60,000 nt of DNA from Takakia lepidozioides (GCA_030704615.1 CM060732.1:40159053-40219052), one strand, 5' to 3'. Counted from the stretch's first letter, positions 22,396 to 34,822 are shown. Numbers and translations are program-made. The notes: a model not told the origin generated them from the sequence alone.

Positions 22396-23791
22396 TTATA
22401 ATCGTTTCATTTCCTCAGCAACGCCATTATCAGTGCGGAAATTTTGTAGTTGCAAGTTTGCTAAAAGATACAAATTTTCTTTTCTTCGAATACGAGACAA
22501 AGCAATATAGCTTAATCCATGTTTATTAACACCGGTAGGATCAAATGCCAAATAGTCCATTGTTAAGCCTTGTGAACGGTGGATGGTTCGAGCAGCAGCC
22601 AATTGAATCGGAAATTGTGTTCTAGTAATTATATGAGATGTATTTGGCCCAATTTGAATCTCTTTTGAAATAGGTTGAATAGGAGTCCATAAAGGATCTA
22701 TCGTAGAATCATATAAATGTGAGTTTTTAGCACGTGTAGCAATACCAGATTTAACATTGAAAAATTGTATCCGTATCAAATGAGTAGATTCTACTAACAT
22801 TGTAGCATGTTTGAATATTCCATCTGCTCCATTCACAAGATCGTCATGTGTTGCATAATTTCCAGCACACAACTCTACTAACATTTCTTTTTTAACCTTA
22901 ATAGTTGTATGTAGACCTGCAGTATTAGATGCATTATCAAGTAACTTAAAAGAAGCAGGACATGTATCATGATGTTTATCGATGGCTTCAAAAATATATA
23001 CAGATGCTTTAGTTCGCTCAAAAGCTAGTTGATTATGCATGAGCATGGATTTGTTTGTATAACATAAATGAGGGAATGCGGGATCGTTACGGGGAGGCCG
23101 ACAACATTGTTGATTAATAGTGTCTACATCGTGTTGAGTTGCTGAGGCTGTTCGCAATCTATTCAATATGTCAATAAATTCACCGTCTGTCTGACGCATC
23201 ACTTGTGTTAATTCATAACATTTCAATCTTGCCAAAAACTGGGGACCAAAGCATCTGGGCCTACAGTTTTTTTTTTTGAAAACCCAACTATCTCTCACTG
23301 GTGGTGCTTGATAAAAATCTCATGTGATAAGGACATCTAGATTACCAAAAAAATGACTATGAACTCGTTTGATTGATCTTTAATCGTTAAATCTGCAAAT
23401 GTAAGTATTCTATTTCCTATTAGTGAAATTTCATTTAATACCAAAAGTTGTAATTGGTCAAAACATTTTATTAGTGTATCTAATCGCTCTGAACTAAGTG
23501 AAGGCAATTCTTTGCAATTGAGAGGGATGCTAAGCCCAGAGTGTATGGTTGTGCCATCAATATTAAAAGCTGCTTTTCCTGTATATGCCATCAAAATCGT
23601 TTTTTTCTTTAGCGGATCAGCTTGTGGATGTTTATTATAGATTCGTAATAATCTATAAGTAATAAGGTAAAAGTTTTTCCCGTTCCTGCTCCACCAGTCA
23701 TAAATAAATGTAGTGGTTTGTCGGGATACAAACGTTTTCTATACATACAGTCATCAAAAATAGCTCTTTGCTCAAAATTAAGTTTGCGCAA
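22396..23791 (-). pseudogene. Helentron Pif1-type helicase
   Basis: Three consecutive open blocks carry superfamily-1 motifs: Walker A GGAGTGKTF near 23690, the GKAAFNIDGTTIHSGLSIP segment (motif Ia), LLVLNEIS with the Walker B Asp changed to Asn, and the C-terminal AARTIHRSQGLTMDYLAFD and YIALSRI motifs (motifs V and VI). The helicase would unwind DNA for rolling-circle transposition. Frameshifts at about 23600 and 23300 and the Walker B change make it inactive. Confidence 0.85.
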
Positions 23792-23799
23792 TTCAGCAA

Positions 23800-25560
23800 A
23801 GAAGAAATCATATTGTCAGGTGTGCTACAAACATCCATTTCAGGTATCGTCGATGTTCTAATTTGTGGTTTGAAATGGAATTCAGTGTTTATATCATAAG
23901 ACACTACTCCAGTACAATCAGTTAATGATTTAGGAACATAATCATCGTCGACCGTCATAAAAGTATCCATATATATGCTAGAGTTAATTATTTGTGCCAA
24001 TTCATGAGCTTTTGATTCTAAATTATTCCAATCAGTTATAGTATTGTTATTATTTTTTGAGAACGTATATATAAACTTTTTACGTATTGATACAATGGAT
24101 GGCTCATGAGCAATATATGCATCATGCCAAGATGCATAGTTTTGTTTTTGTGATTCTTCATTTCCAAGAAAAGGATGAAAAAGCAAAAGTTGTTCTCTAT
24201 AATAATTGTCGGCATCTCGATGTTGATTGTAGTGTACGTATCTAATAATGCAAGATTTTTTACGAGGATTTAAATCAGTTTTTTCTGTCGTATATTCGGC
24301 AACAAATTCACTTAGGCTTACGTCCTTCAATGCCTTAGGTCGATCAATATATTTGTCAATAGCAGATAGACATTTAATATCTATGCATTCTGGAGAAAGT
24401 TCTCGTAATTCTTTATTTGATTTCAACACAAATGCGTGTTCTTGTGGTGGCGATGTATTTATAAACTTAAAACTTCGAGATGCATGATAAAGTGGTATGG
24501 ATAACACAATATATGCTACTAATTGAGCAGACATTTGTTGTGCATTTAAAAACGCATTACCCATTTTACGAATTCTAATGTTTGCATCGACGTGATCATT
24601 ATACATTTATCTATTATGATACGAAATTCATTGGTTATTGTTTTATCTATTTTTGTAAGATATGATGTGCAGTAACTAGCTGCTCCATATGGATCAAGTA
24701 TAAATTGTACATCAGTATTAGCCTGCTATAAATTCCCAACATTTTTACCATATGCATTTGTACGAACATCTTTGCAGGCTTGTTTCAAAAAGATTGTAGG
24801 TTTTTTCAATCTACTACGTAGCACATATACATATGTATCTTTTTGTATATTCAATAATGTCATAAACTCATCAAATGTAATATTTGTATCTGTATCCATT
24901 TTATTTAATTCAGAAAATATTTCAGAAAATATTTCAGAAAATATTTTTGTATAACGTTTTACATTGTTTTTGTTTATAGTTTCTGGGAGGGGTTCCAAAA
25001 TAGTAGTTTTATCCATTGGAGGCAATGGATAATGAAAACAACAAACAACCTCATTTTTTTTTTCTACATGTACGTTTATGTCGGTGGATTTGAGCTTCAC
25101 GTAAAGTTGATGGAAGAATGTTACTCTAATGTTACATATTTATCTACAAGGTCCTCAATTACATTATTACTATCTATTCCAAATATAGGTGCATTGACTA
25201 TGCATAACATAATCATGTTCACTACCTCGACTTTGAAATTCTGTGACAAAGAAAAAATCTTGTAGAGGTCCGAAAATTGTATCATCTTTCTTACATAAAT
25301 CTCTAAATGCCCCCATTCGATGATCATAATACCGCGCACATGTTATTGGATCCGTTCGAACTAATTCAGCAATTTGTTTTGATTCTAAATTATCTACATT
25401 GTTTGAAATTCTTAAATTTTTATGGTTAAGTGAGTGTAGGGCTTCTAACAATGGTTTCCATTTACTTTTAGCACTTGTAAATGTGACAAAAAATGTTGGG
25501 GGTCCTAATTGTCTAATCATTGCAAAAGCCTATTTTCGTAGACGAGCCAAATAATCTGGC
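23800..25560 (-). pseudogene. Helentron Rep (HUH) core and Rep-helicase linker
   Basis: 25520-25121 has the Rep pattern FFVTFTSAKSKWKPLL, then RYYDHRM and FFVTEFQSRGSEHDYVMH. The position of the two metal-binding His (HUH) keeps only the first His, so nicking activity should be lost. 25100-24726 and 24606-23800 continue the protein with its conserved linker (RSFKFINTSP, IIRYVHYN). An internal 14-bp triple repeat lies at about 24908-24950. The catalytic Tyr motif could not be placed with certainty. Confidence 0.7.
24908..24950. repeat. 14-bp tandem repeat, three copies, inside Rep
   Basis: The unit TCAGAAAATATTTC, or a rotation of it, is repeated three times. In the Rep frame it encodes an EIFS repeat. 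It is a simple local expansion within the pseudogene. Confidence 0.85.
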
Positions 25561-25713
25561 GATGTTCGAAGTCTTTCAAGATCTCTATAACCAAATCCGA
25601 ATGTAATAGTTTATCTAAATTTGGTTTATTAGAAAGATCGCATGCTTTCAATTGTCGACCATGAAGTTTATCTTTACGAATACGAATCCAAGATGATGAA
25701 GTAACACCATGAA

Positions 25714-27130
25714 TCAGAACTTTAATAGCTTTAATAGATTTGGAATATGTGTAGCAATTTTATGGTCTTTATGCAATAACTCCCATTTAGCAATGTCTTG
25801 ATAAGAAAAAGTTGTAGCAATTTCTTGTGATCGAGGGAATCCAAAAAATAATGTTGGAAAATTTAATTCTTCGCTATGTACATCTTGAAAAAGACCCAGT
25901 GGTTTAAAATGCTCACTAGGAGCAACAATTATAATACCATCATGAAATATTTGAATTTTTTCAGAAGTTAAAATATTCTCTACCAAAGTATCACTTGCAA
26001 TATTTTCTTGTATCTCTTCAAAATTATCTTGATTTTCTTCATGATCGTGTTCTCCACTATATGCATGTTGGATATCATTTTCATTGCTATCTCAACATTT
26101 CTGCATTTGTCGAGAAGTCACAAACATGCCTAACCATTGAGGACGAATACTTATTTGCACTTCTATATATAATGGAGTATTAATAAGATCATACAAAGCC
26201 AACATAATCAAATTCGGACGTACATTTCCTGATAAATATGGAGATTTATATTCTAAGCGTCGTTTTAAAAGCAATCCAATGGTAGCTTCGTCATGTGGCA
26301 AACGAGGTAAAAATGATTGTGTTCATTTACATTGGATGGAACATTTATAATACTACCACGAATTCCATATTGGGCATAGCCTTGCAATTGATATATTTGT
26401 GAAAAAGCCATGCGGGGAACAATTAATCTTTCTTCCAATCCGGTTGGTATTTGAACAGAATCTATGGTTTTGTTGAGGGCTATTTTGTGAGGCACCATGT
26501 ATTTTGGAGGTTATCTTTTGCAAGCATAGATTTACAGCTTCTACATAAAGATAAATTTTCGTTGATTTTGATATTTAACAAAGAAGGCATATATATAGAT
26601 AATTTTTGTGTCAAATTTTTAGTAAGTCGAAATATTTGTTTCTTAAACCACAAGCGATGACAACATATACATGGATGAATTGGTGTATCAAGTAATTTGT
26701 CCATGTATTGAACTTGATAATCAATATTACTAGAAAGACTACTACTACATTCTAATTTCTGATTATATGTAAATGAAGTTTTTGTAATATCGTTGTGTAC
26801 ATCTGTTTGAAGCACACTATGACATTCCGAGCTATCTGATTTTTTAGGTTCTTGTATTTGTTTAGCAATATATTTTCGTTTTTGATTAATTCGTCTCAAG
26901 TGCGAATAAATTTGAGTAAATTTGAGTTCTAAACTTGCATATTCTTTAGCAAACATGAACGCAATATCTGTTAAGGTGGATGATGGAAATTCAGCCATGA
27001 GATTGACCATACATTGGTCATGAGCTGGTAGCCACTCGAAACGCATTTGTCTCGATTTCTTATCTTCATTTTTAATCATATTATGATTAATTTGTTGATG
27101 TTTCCTTTTTGTTTTAGTATCATTTACAAT
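25714..27130 (-). pseudogene. Helentron N-terminal region with Cys finger
   Basis: 26700-26560 encodes PCICCHRLWFKKQIF and, later, LCRSCKSML: two Cys pairs in the putative zinc finger found upstream of Rep in Helitrons. 26498-26265 has IPTGLEERLIVPRMAFSQIY and GSIINVP; 26301-26092 has PHDEATIGLLLKRRLEYKSP; 25986-25714 has FPTLFFGFP and AKWELLH. These are standard pre-Rep motifs. Each sits in a different frame because of small indels. Confidence 0.75.
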
Positions 27131-27199
27131 ATCATGGACCAATGCTGAACAAGACAATGAAGTTATAGTCTTAGAATTATCAACACCCGACAACATTTT

Positions 27200-27764
27200 T
27201 GGTTGCATGATAGGCTTAGTAGAATGAATAGAGGTCGAAGATGAATTGTGATTATTGATAATAGGTTCGTAGTGACCACTTCGAGTAGAATGTCTATCAT
27301 CGTATAGTAATTGTAGAGCGGTATGTGAACCAAATTGATCCCCTACTGAAAACATGACACGTTTGTTGACGTGTGACCATACTGATATAGATTTTTGCAA
27401 ATAATTTGCAAGACAAACCACAGCACGATTATCGCCTTCCAAACCTCCATTGGTAGCACTAATAGACATGCGTTGAATGTATTCATCAAGTGAATGTACA
27501 CCATGTAGCTCATAAAGAGCTTATGTAGATAAATGAATTTGAATGGTCTCAATCATTTCATCATTAGGAGCTTGTATCGTTTTGCAAAAAATAAGACATG
27601 CTTTCTCGACGCAGTGCCGTAGAGGTTTGTTCATAGTGCAACAAATAAGCCATGGAGTCAAACAAACAATCTCCTACTATATATGGATAGTTGTGCATGC
27701 ATTTCAGATGTTGAGATTGCAAAATTCTGTCTATATCCATATTTAAGTCAAATTGTTTAGCCAT
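27200..27764 (-). pseudogene. OTU-like cysteine protease domain at the Helentron N-terminus
   Basis: The first block carries YIVGDCLFDSMAYLL, matching the OTU active-site Cys motif (GDGNCLFRA type). After a frameshift the second block carries GVHS/YIQRMS, the GGLEGDNRAVVCLANYL helix and QLLYDD...SGHYEPI, where the His is the catalytic general base. OTU domains are known from Helentron proteins. A start Met is present at 27764. Confidence 0.7.
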
Positions 27765-28159
27765 TATAATATGTTAGATGAACCAAAAATTTAATATCAC
27801 TTCAAATTAGTTAATTCGTTTATACACGTTAGTAGAAATCACCGGAAAATAATTTATATTATATAGAATTCTGAATTTTATATATGATATGATTTTAGGT
27901 CATTTTAATTTTTTTATCATTTAGAATTAAATTGGATTGGACTACTTTATATCTTTGATGTTTGATTTTATAAAATATATAGCTATATAATTATTTAATA
28001 TATGTAAATATTTTTAAATTAAAGTTTATCAAATACAATATGATTAGGATTTGATGAGAATCTAAAACAGACAAACATAAATTCTCGTTTAGTATATTGA
28101 GTAGATAAACATAATAAAAAAACAAGATAAATTAAGATTAGTATAATTGAAAATTTGTC
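27765..28159. other. Very AT-rich spacer upstream of the Helentron protein, no gene
   Basis: Sequence is mostly A/T with scattered short palindromic AT words. I see no promoter element that can be trusted. Confidence 0.5.
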
Positions 28160-29240
28160 TTGGACAAATTGCGAGATATTACTGAGGAACCAAAAGAAAT
28201 TATAATAGTTGAGGTTCTGAATGAAATAACCGAGGCAATAGAATAAATTTAACCTGATATAATTAAGGGAAATACTGACAAATCTGAATGGAATGATTGT
28301 GATAAATAACTGAGGGATCCAGAGAAATCTTAAAGTATATAACTAATGGATCACAAATATTTTAATCTAAATTACAGCAAGATTAATTTGTGAGAAATAT
28401 TCAAGGGACACTTGAACATTTGAGTTGAAGTATTGTAAGAAATAACTGAGGGACCGAGAGATATTTTAAATTATACAAGTAATGTAACCGAATAGATTTT
28501 AAACTAGCATGGACAAATCATAGCAAGATCATTAAATGTGGATATACTAAGGGACACTAGAAAATCTGAGCTGAAGAATTTGAGGAAACAACCTAGGGAC
28601 TGAAAAAACACAACTAATGGATCAGAAAAGACTTTAATCTAGTACACATAATCACAACAGGATTATTCGTTCGTGGAAGTATTTAAGAGACACTTGAAAA
28701 TGTAGATTGAAGAATTGTGGGAAATAATTGAGGGACCGAGAGAAATTTTACAATATACAACTGCTAGATCATCAGAAAAGATTTTAAATTAGTATGCATA
28801 TATATCACAGCAGGATTATTCGTAGAAGTATTTGAGGGAGACTTAAAAATCTGGATTGAAGAATTGTAGGAAATAACTGAGGGACCGAGAGTAATTTTAC
28901 AGTATACAACTAATACAGAATTTTTTTTAACTAGTATGCATGTATCACAGCAGGATTATTTGTGAAAATATCGATGGGACACTAGAAAATCTGAACTGAG
29001 CATGTAGTAAATAACCGAGGGACTAAATAAATTTTACACTATTACAACTAATGGATCAGAAAAGATTTAATCTAGTATGGATAAATCATAAAACAGGATT
29101 ATTCTGGAAATATCCAAGATAAAGTGAAAAATCTGAACTTAAGGATTGTAGGATATAATTGAGGGATGGATAGAAATGTTAAAAAGTGTACAACTAATAC
29201 ATCAGAAAAGATTTTTAACTAGTATACATAAATCAAAAGA
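28160..29240. repeat. Satellite with about 140-bp period, seven to eight diverged units
   Basis: A landmark word GAGGGACC or a close variant recurs at 28312, 28448, 28593, 28730, 28879, 29017 and 29161, spacings of 136-149 bp. Each unit also has AATCTGAATTGAAGAATTG, ACAACTAATGGATCAGAAAA and TCACAGCAGGATTATT. Units are clearly diverged. The array separates the RPA-like gene from the Helentron protein gene. Confidence 0.85.
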
Positions 29241-29673
29241 AAATCTAATTATTATTCTCGTATATATTAGTTATCATCAAAAAAAGACAAACCACTAAAA
29301 TGTTACTTAAAATTAAAAAAATTAAAAAAACGTTTTTTGAAGTTTTATAAATAACTCATCTCGATCAAATTGCGATCGCAGCTTACAAAATTCAAGGTAG
29401 ACCTGCGTCGAGTTCAAATGTCTGCAATTTTTGTGATCAGAGTAACAGAACATATAGCCTATGCATAATTGAGTACCTCAACAGCAAAGGTAGCAAAGTT
29501 AATGGATCTTCACATAAACAAAAACTTATAGAGGAGCATGCTCTTCAAAGCCCACGAGATCGCCAACAGGATTAAGGGAGAAACGACCAACAAGTTTCAC
29601 AGCGCTCGAAGTTCTTTAAAAAAAAAAACATATTTGAACGATGAGCATCCTTCAAATCAAGGCCAACGATTGC
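29241..29673. other. Spacer 3' of the RPA-like gene, nothing recognised
   Basis: No gene or repeat beyond A-runs was recognised. Confidence 0.5.
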
Positions 29674-31216
29674 TTACACCCAATCAGCGTTGACATGCAC
29701 TTGCACAACATCGTCTACACCATGAACATTCTCTGTGATATAGGCTTGTAAATTGCAATGCCCATTGTGCTTGCATACATTGCAGTAGAATAGACCGTCG
29801 TCTTGCCTCACAATGTCAGCAAGGTCACAACCAGCACATGCTCGTTTGAAAGGAGGGATAGATGGAGCTGCGATGTAGAACGTACCAGTCACCTACACAA
29901 AAACAGATAAATATTATTAATAATTTATTTTCATGTTCTGAGTTATGTTAGATTTGTCGTGACACTCTTCATATGATCGATTGACTTCAATAATCACAAA
30001 CAACTAACTAGCAACTTGGATAATTCTGCAGACAAGATTTCTACCTAGCAGCTCAAAATCATGGAGAATCCAAATCACAACTAGCGTTTGTAACTAATAG
30101 TCTTCGGTCTTTGGTACATAGACAAGGTTACTAACCACTAGCTTCGATTTCAGATCTCAGTAATCATAGATAAAAGTTCTAACTAGTAGCTTTGTCTTTA
30201 TAATCAGTGCCAAGGTTTCTAACAGTTAGCAGCTTGCTGGCCACTCAACAATCACACTGAAGTTCAGACTTAATTTGCCCCTACCCATACATTAAAACTA
30301 CTAGATCTTAAGATAAAATGTGAACATGCCTGCGTTGCGATACCATTCAATCCGTGAGCGGTATGGGCTTCATGCACACGATGGAGCCGCTCCTTAGTGT
30401 CATCTTCCACCACAAGTGCAAAAATAGTACACGGCAGTGTAATAAGCCGAACGTCCCCACTTGAGGTTGATCCGACGTTTTTAGGCTCTCCACGACGATA
30501 CTGCTGAACCAGTCGATCATACTCCCCACGGAAACAAGGTAGATAGCTCACCTGCAAACAATTCATAAAAAAATTGAGCATTGGATTTGTATTGACTTAC
30601 AGTTTCATTCACAAAAGATGGACATGTATAGGAGCTTTTAAAAGTTAGAGCACATAGAGCTCATACAATTTGGATATCAAACTGGGTGTTTCTATCCGCA
30701 ACGGTAAGCTCGAATTTGTTGTAGATTTCTCCACGAACGGCGATGACCACCACCGCAATAGTATCAGTAGCAAATTTTTCATGCACCTTTTTGGCGAAGA
30801 TCACAATAGTATCACCAGCGAGAAAGTGAAGAGAAAATGGAATGAATGGAGCGATGATCTCCACTTTGGTGACTGAGCTGATCTTCACCACGACATCCAG
30901 GTCTTCTCTTTCAAATTTCTGCTTATTACGGACGGAAAAGTTCTCCAAACGTATGAAAACTCCTCGTGTGAGTTTGTCAGAATGAGTCTGCACAAGAGAA
31001 CCAGACACTGTGATGGTCACCGTAGTAAACCCATACATGTCTGTAACATCACAATGCAAGTATGAGAATGCACCTGGGGGAATCAAAGACACTGTTGGTT
31101 TTGTAACAGTTGTCATAACGACACAAAACTTGACCCTGAAATGCTGCATCTCTAACGCTTGTATCCAGATCATCTACAGCAAGCAAAGACCGCTCTCGCT
31201 TGATCACAGTTGCCAT
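29674..31216 (-). CDS. RPA70-like single-strand DNA-binding protein, probably Helitron-associated, three visible exons
   Basis: Visible exons are about 31216-30666, 30551-30333 and 29892-29674. The first holds an OB-fold-like stretch (GVFIRLENFSV, DTIAVVVIAVRGEIYNK then ELTVADRN), as in RPA1 DNA-binding domains. The last has CAGC and CNVC pairs about 17 residues apart, with HNGHC following, like the RPA1 domain-C zinc ribbon. Exon 2 would use a GC donor (GCATGT), likely decayed from GTATGT. The N-terminus from the ATG at 31216 needs a one-base shift near 31150 to join the OB frame, so the gene may be broken. RPA-like proteins are carried by many plant Helitrons; same strand and upstream position suggest it belonged to the Helentron. 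Family assignment is moderate. Confidence 0.45.
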
Positions 31217-31659
31217 GATAAGTTAGTACACAAACAATAACCTCTCACAACTACACTGACGGTCACTGAGAAGACGTTCACTGCTTAGACATTGTGAGGC
31301 TCTCAAGGTGATATGCTTATCTTATAATGAGTCTGAAGGAGCTCAACTACGTAACTATGAAGGTCCTACGTATGATCTTACCATCTGTATATCTTTTTTG
31401 TATCTTCACAAGATTTGTTTTTGTATCTTCATAAGTGAGAACATATCTTGAAGATATCAAGATGTCGTATCGAAAAGACATATCTTGATGTGCGTTGGTG
31501 CTCCGTCATACAAAAACATAACTACATAGAGTTCTTTTATGTTTGTGATCTGAAAACGTATCTTTGGATAATCATGTACTAGGTCCGCGTGGTAGTAAAA
31601 ATTTGCCAGATTATGGCCAAGGTTGTCCGTGATGGACCTATGTAGGGAAACGGCGGATG
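31217..31659. other. Spacer upstream of the RPA-like gene
   Basis: A minus-strand frame at 31457-31708 is open for 83 codons without recognised motifs. Two near-identical short words (TTTGTATCTTCA) are duplicated near 31397 and 31420. Confidence 0.4.
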
Positions 31660-31699
31660 CCTCCGCGTGAGCCTGGCCGCGTGAGCGTGTGAGCGCGGC

Positions 31700-31805
31700 C
31701 AAGCTCACGCCACGTCACCGGTTCTCGCCACGTTGGCTCATGGGTCCGACGTCACGTCAGCAGTCTTCGTCAGCGTGGTTAACGCCACGTCACGCCTTGC
31801 CATGT
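31700..31805. promoter_or_regulatory. Cluster of CCACGTCA / TGACGTGG words in element 1 left end
   Basis: GCCACGTCAC, GACGTCACGTCAGC and GCCACGTCACGCC lie within 100 bp, and similar words recur at 34910-34980. TGACG and CACGT cores are bZIP-binding words in plants. They may simply be part of the transposon end rather than working sites. Confidence 0.3.
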
Positions 31806-31897
31806 CATTTCCACGGGTGTACCTATGACCGCGGACAAAATAGGAAGAAAATGGCCTATAGTCGCGGAATTGATAACCGTAGACTATTTTTTTTTTT

Positions 31898-33240
31898 TTT
31901 GCATTCGACACTCGGCATTTGGGTGGATGTGATAATCGGTGCCGATCATTACTTCTGGTTTTTTTTTTTTTTTTTTTTAAATATTTATTTGCTTTTGACA
32001 TTTGGCATTTGGGTGGATGTGATGATCAGTGCCGAAAATCACTTCTGTCAGTGCCGCCGATCATTTTTTATTTTTTTTAAATACTTTTCTTTCATTCGGC
32101 ATTAGGGTACCGACCATCACATCTGTCGGTGCCGCCGATCATCACTCTCTGTTTTTTTTTTTTTTTTCTTGACATTCGGCATTTAGGTGGATGTGATGGT
32201 CGACACCGACCATCACTTCTGTCGATGCCGCTGATCATCACTTTCTGTTTATTTTATTTTTTATTTTTTATTTTTATTGGCTTTTGACATTCGGCATTTG
32301 GGCGGATGCGATGGTCGGTGCCGACCATCACTTCTGCCAGTGCCGCCGATCATCATTTTTTTTATTTTTTTTTCTTGACATTCGGCATTTGGGTGGATGC
32401 GATGGTCGGTGCCGACAATCACTTGTGTCAGTACCGCTGATCATCACTTTCCGTTTTTTTTTGTTTTTTTTTTCCCCATTCGGCATTTGGGTGGATGTGA
32501 TGGTTGGCACCGACCATCACTTCTGTCGGTGCCGCTGATCATCACTTTCCGTTTTTTTTTTTTAATTTTAATAATTATTTATTGGCTTTTGACATTCGGC
32601 ATTTGGGCGGATGCAATGGACGGTGCCGACCATCACTTCTGCCAGTGCCATCAATCATCATTTATTTTATTTTTTTAATTTTTGACATTCGGCATTTGGG
32701 TGGATGCGATGGTCGGTGCCGCCGATCATCACTTTTTTTTTTTCTTTTTTTTTTGACATTCGGCATTTGGGTGGATGTGATGATCGGTGCCGACCATCAC
32801 TTCTGTTACCGATCACCACTCTCCGTTTTATTATTATTATTATTATTATAATTTGACTTTTGACATTCGGCATTTAGGTGGATGTGATGGTCGGTGCCGA
32901 CCATCACTTCTGTCAGTGCCGCCGATCTTTTTTTTTTGGCTTTTGACATTAGGGCGGATGCAATGGTCGGTGTCGACCATCGCCTCTGTCAATGTCGCCG
33001 ATGATCATCACTTTCTGTTTTATTTATTTATTTATTTATTTTTTGATTTTTGATATTCGGCATTTGGGTGGATGTGATGGTCGGTGCCGACAATCACTTC
33101 TGTCGGTGCCACCGATCATCACTTTCCGATTTTATTTTATTTTATTTTATAAAATAGATTTAAGGTAGCTTTTGACATTTGGCATTTGGGTGGATGCGAT
33201 GGTCGGTGCCGACCATCACTTCTGTCGGTGCCGCCGATCA
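31898..33240 (+). repeat. Array of about 13-14 units of palindrome plus T-run
   Basis: Each unit (about 75-120 bp) has GACATTCGGCATTTGGGTGG, then a near-perfect palindrome GATGGTCGGTGCCGACCATC (9-bp arms, 2-bp loop), then CACTTCTGTCGGTGCCGCCG and ATCATCAC, and a run of T of variable length. Clear palindromes lie near 32309, 32497, 32783, 32889, 33080 and 33199. Open frames in this array are by-products. Confidence 0.9.
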
Positions 33241-33271
33241 TCATTTTTTATTTTTATTTTTTTATTTTTTT

Positions 33272-34330
33272 TTGGTTTTATGCCCAGGGAACGCCATTTG
33301 TTTCTAGAATTCCACATCTTGAAGAAGATGAGAGATTCGGCTCCTGTAAGAGGAAATTGAACATCCCATCTGGTTCGGATTCCGATTCGCACAGGGCAAA
33401 CCGTGACAACTTCTCGAAGCCTCGTGTTCCCCTACATGACAAATCCATGTCCGGAATCCCTTTTCTGGAGGAACCTCCGACACGACGGCAGGCTCCAGCA
33501 TCAAACAGTGCCACTGAAATGATGCATGAGAGAAACTACTCCATTGATGTGCTAAAGTCCACATGCCCCGACCATGTTTGACACATAGAACAGGGTCTCG
33601 TGTGAAATGTACAGCGATCAGGGCAACTAATTTCGAAAAATGCACTTCGTCTGTATCTAGAGGTGGTACCCGGACTCCTGCTCCGACTTTCACGGGTTTG
33701 ATGCGTCCATACGGCCAACCAGAAGCCAAGAACCACAAGTTCTGGTTCTGCGCAGACGATTGTGGTAGATGTGTGCATGGAACTGTGCGTCCTTCCGTGG
33801 TGATGAAGCCAGCTCCTCCAACCGTTTGGCCCGTCAAGGTGGGAACACATCTCACAAGTCAGGAGATTGCAATGCTGGAGGAGGCAGACTTTTCCCTTGC
33901 GAGACAACCCCAACTGCATGCATGTGCTTCTACTTCTGTATCTTCTCGGGTCCCCAACCAAACGAGATGGAAAGCTGGTTCGGCGTTTCCCTCCAACCGC
34001 TGACCACTTCGGCAAAGTAGAGTCCGCAAGAATGCTCCAAGCTCGTGTTGCAAGCACCACAGAAGTGCCGGTCGAGGATATGGTTGGGTGTACACAATGA
34101 TCACTTCGACATCTGCTATTCATGACAGGGCCTACGACATCACGGTTTACAATTTCCCCAATTGCACATGTTCTGACTTTGTGAATAGCTATCAACCAGT
34201 TTGGGCAAGAGAGGTAAATTCATACCCTGCAAATATTTGTATTTCATATTTTTTAAGAGGATGGTTTGTGATCCCAAACATGACAACTTCGTTCACCAAG
34301 CCACTCTGAGTTTCAACGAGGTCGATACTC
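33272..34330 (+). pseudogene. Remnant of a SWIM-zinc-finger protein gene inside element 1
   Basis: Plus-strand pieces in different frames resemble one broken gene: a Ser-rich piece (33272-33581), a piece with FWFCADDCGRCVHGT (33590-34003) and 34088-34309 with YDITVYNFPNCTCSDF, matching the first half of a SWIM domain (CxCxDF). The second half should supply Cys-x-His; here only NICISYF is seen, so the finger is incomplete. SWIM domains occur in MULE/FAR1-related proteins and others. The call rests on the CTCSDF motif alone. Confidence 0.35.
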
Positions 34331-34822
34331 TATTGCAGCGGGATACAACACATAGGTAGCATCTGCTATGCAATGTGGTATGTGGACGACCATGCTATGA
34401 AATGTGTAATTTGCAACATTGTCATGGAAATTCAATTCAAATCAATTCGTTTGCAACATCATCGGTGGTGCAATGATATGACGTCCCTTATCCCTCCATT
34501 ATGCTTCCAACTATACTGAGTGAGCTCTGAATGGCAACTTTTAAAAGCACATGCATCATTGCACCTTTCGAAGTCTACATATTTTCCTGTCGCTATGCAC
34601 TGCAATCATCTTTTGAAGATGATCCTAACTCTCATTGTTATTTGGGGAAGGAGCAAGGTCTTCCCGTGGTAGCCTCTATGACACATACTTTGTGAGGATA
34701 TTTTCTCGTCCTTGTAATTGTAAAAGTGAAACAAACATTTGTAATTGCACAATGTTGGATGCTACAATTGTAGGCCCCATGGTAGTCTTCATTGTATTCA
34801 GGCAAGGATTCCCTGCATTAAT
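34331..34822. other. Interior of element 1, no feature
   Basis: No coding similarity or repeat was recognised between the SWIM remnant and the right end of the element. Confidence 0.4.

Larger units (their letters stand above)
22118..27764 (-). mobile_element. Decayed Helentron-type Helitron (OTU, zinc finger, Rep, helicase, endonuclease)
   Basis: Minus-strand blocks occur in the order of a single Rep/helicase polyprotein: OTU-like protease (27764-27200), Cys finger and Rep N-terminal region (27100-25714), Rep core (25520-24726), Rep-helicase linker (24606-23800), Pif1-type helicase (23791-22396) and an endonuclease tail (22395-22118). An endonuclease C-terminal to the helicase, with OTU, is characteristic of Helentrons rather than canonical Helitrons. 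Frameshifts and stops separate nearly every block. The Rep HUH motif is damaged. No CTRR hairpin terminus or other end was identified. Confidence 0.85.

Noticed and set aside
31898-33240. CRISPR-like regular repeats
   Set aside because: Units are not separated by unique spacers, repeats vary in length and the setting is eukaryotic nuclear DNA; the same holds for the satellite at 28.2-29.2 kb.
33304-34195. Minus-strand frames of 183 and 219 codons
   Set aside because: Opposite strand to the SWIM-like remnant; composition follows from the plus-strand coding and no motif is present.
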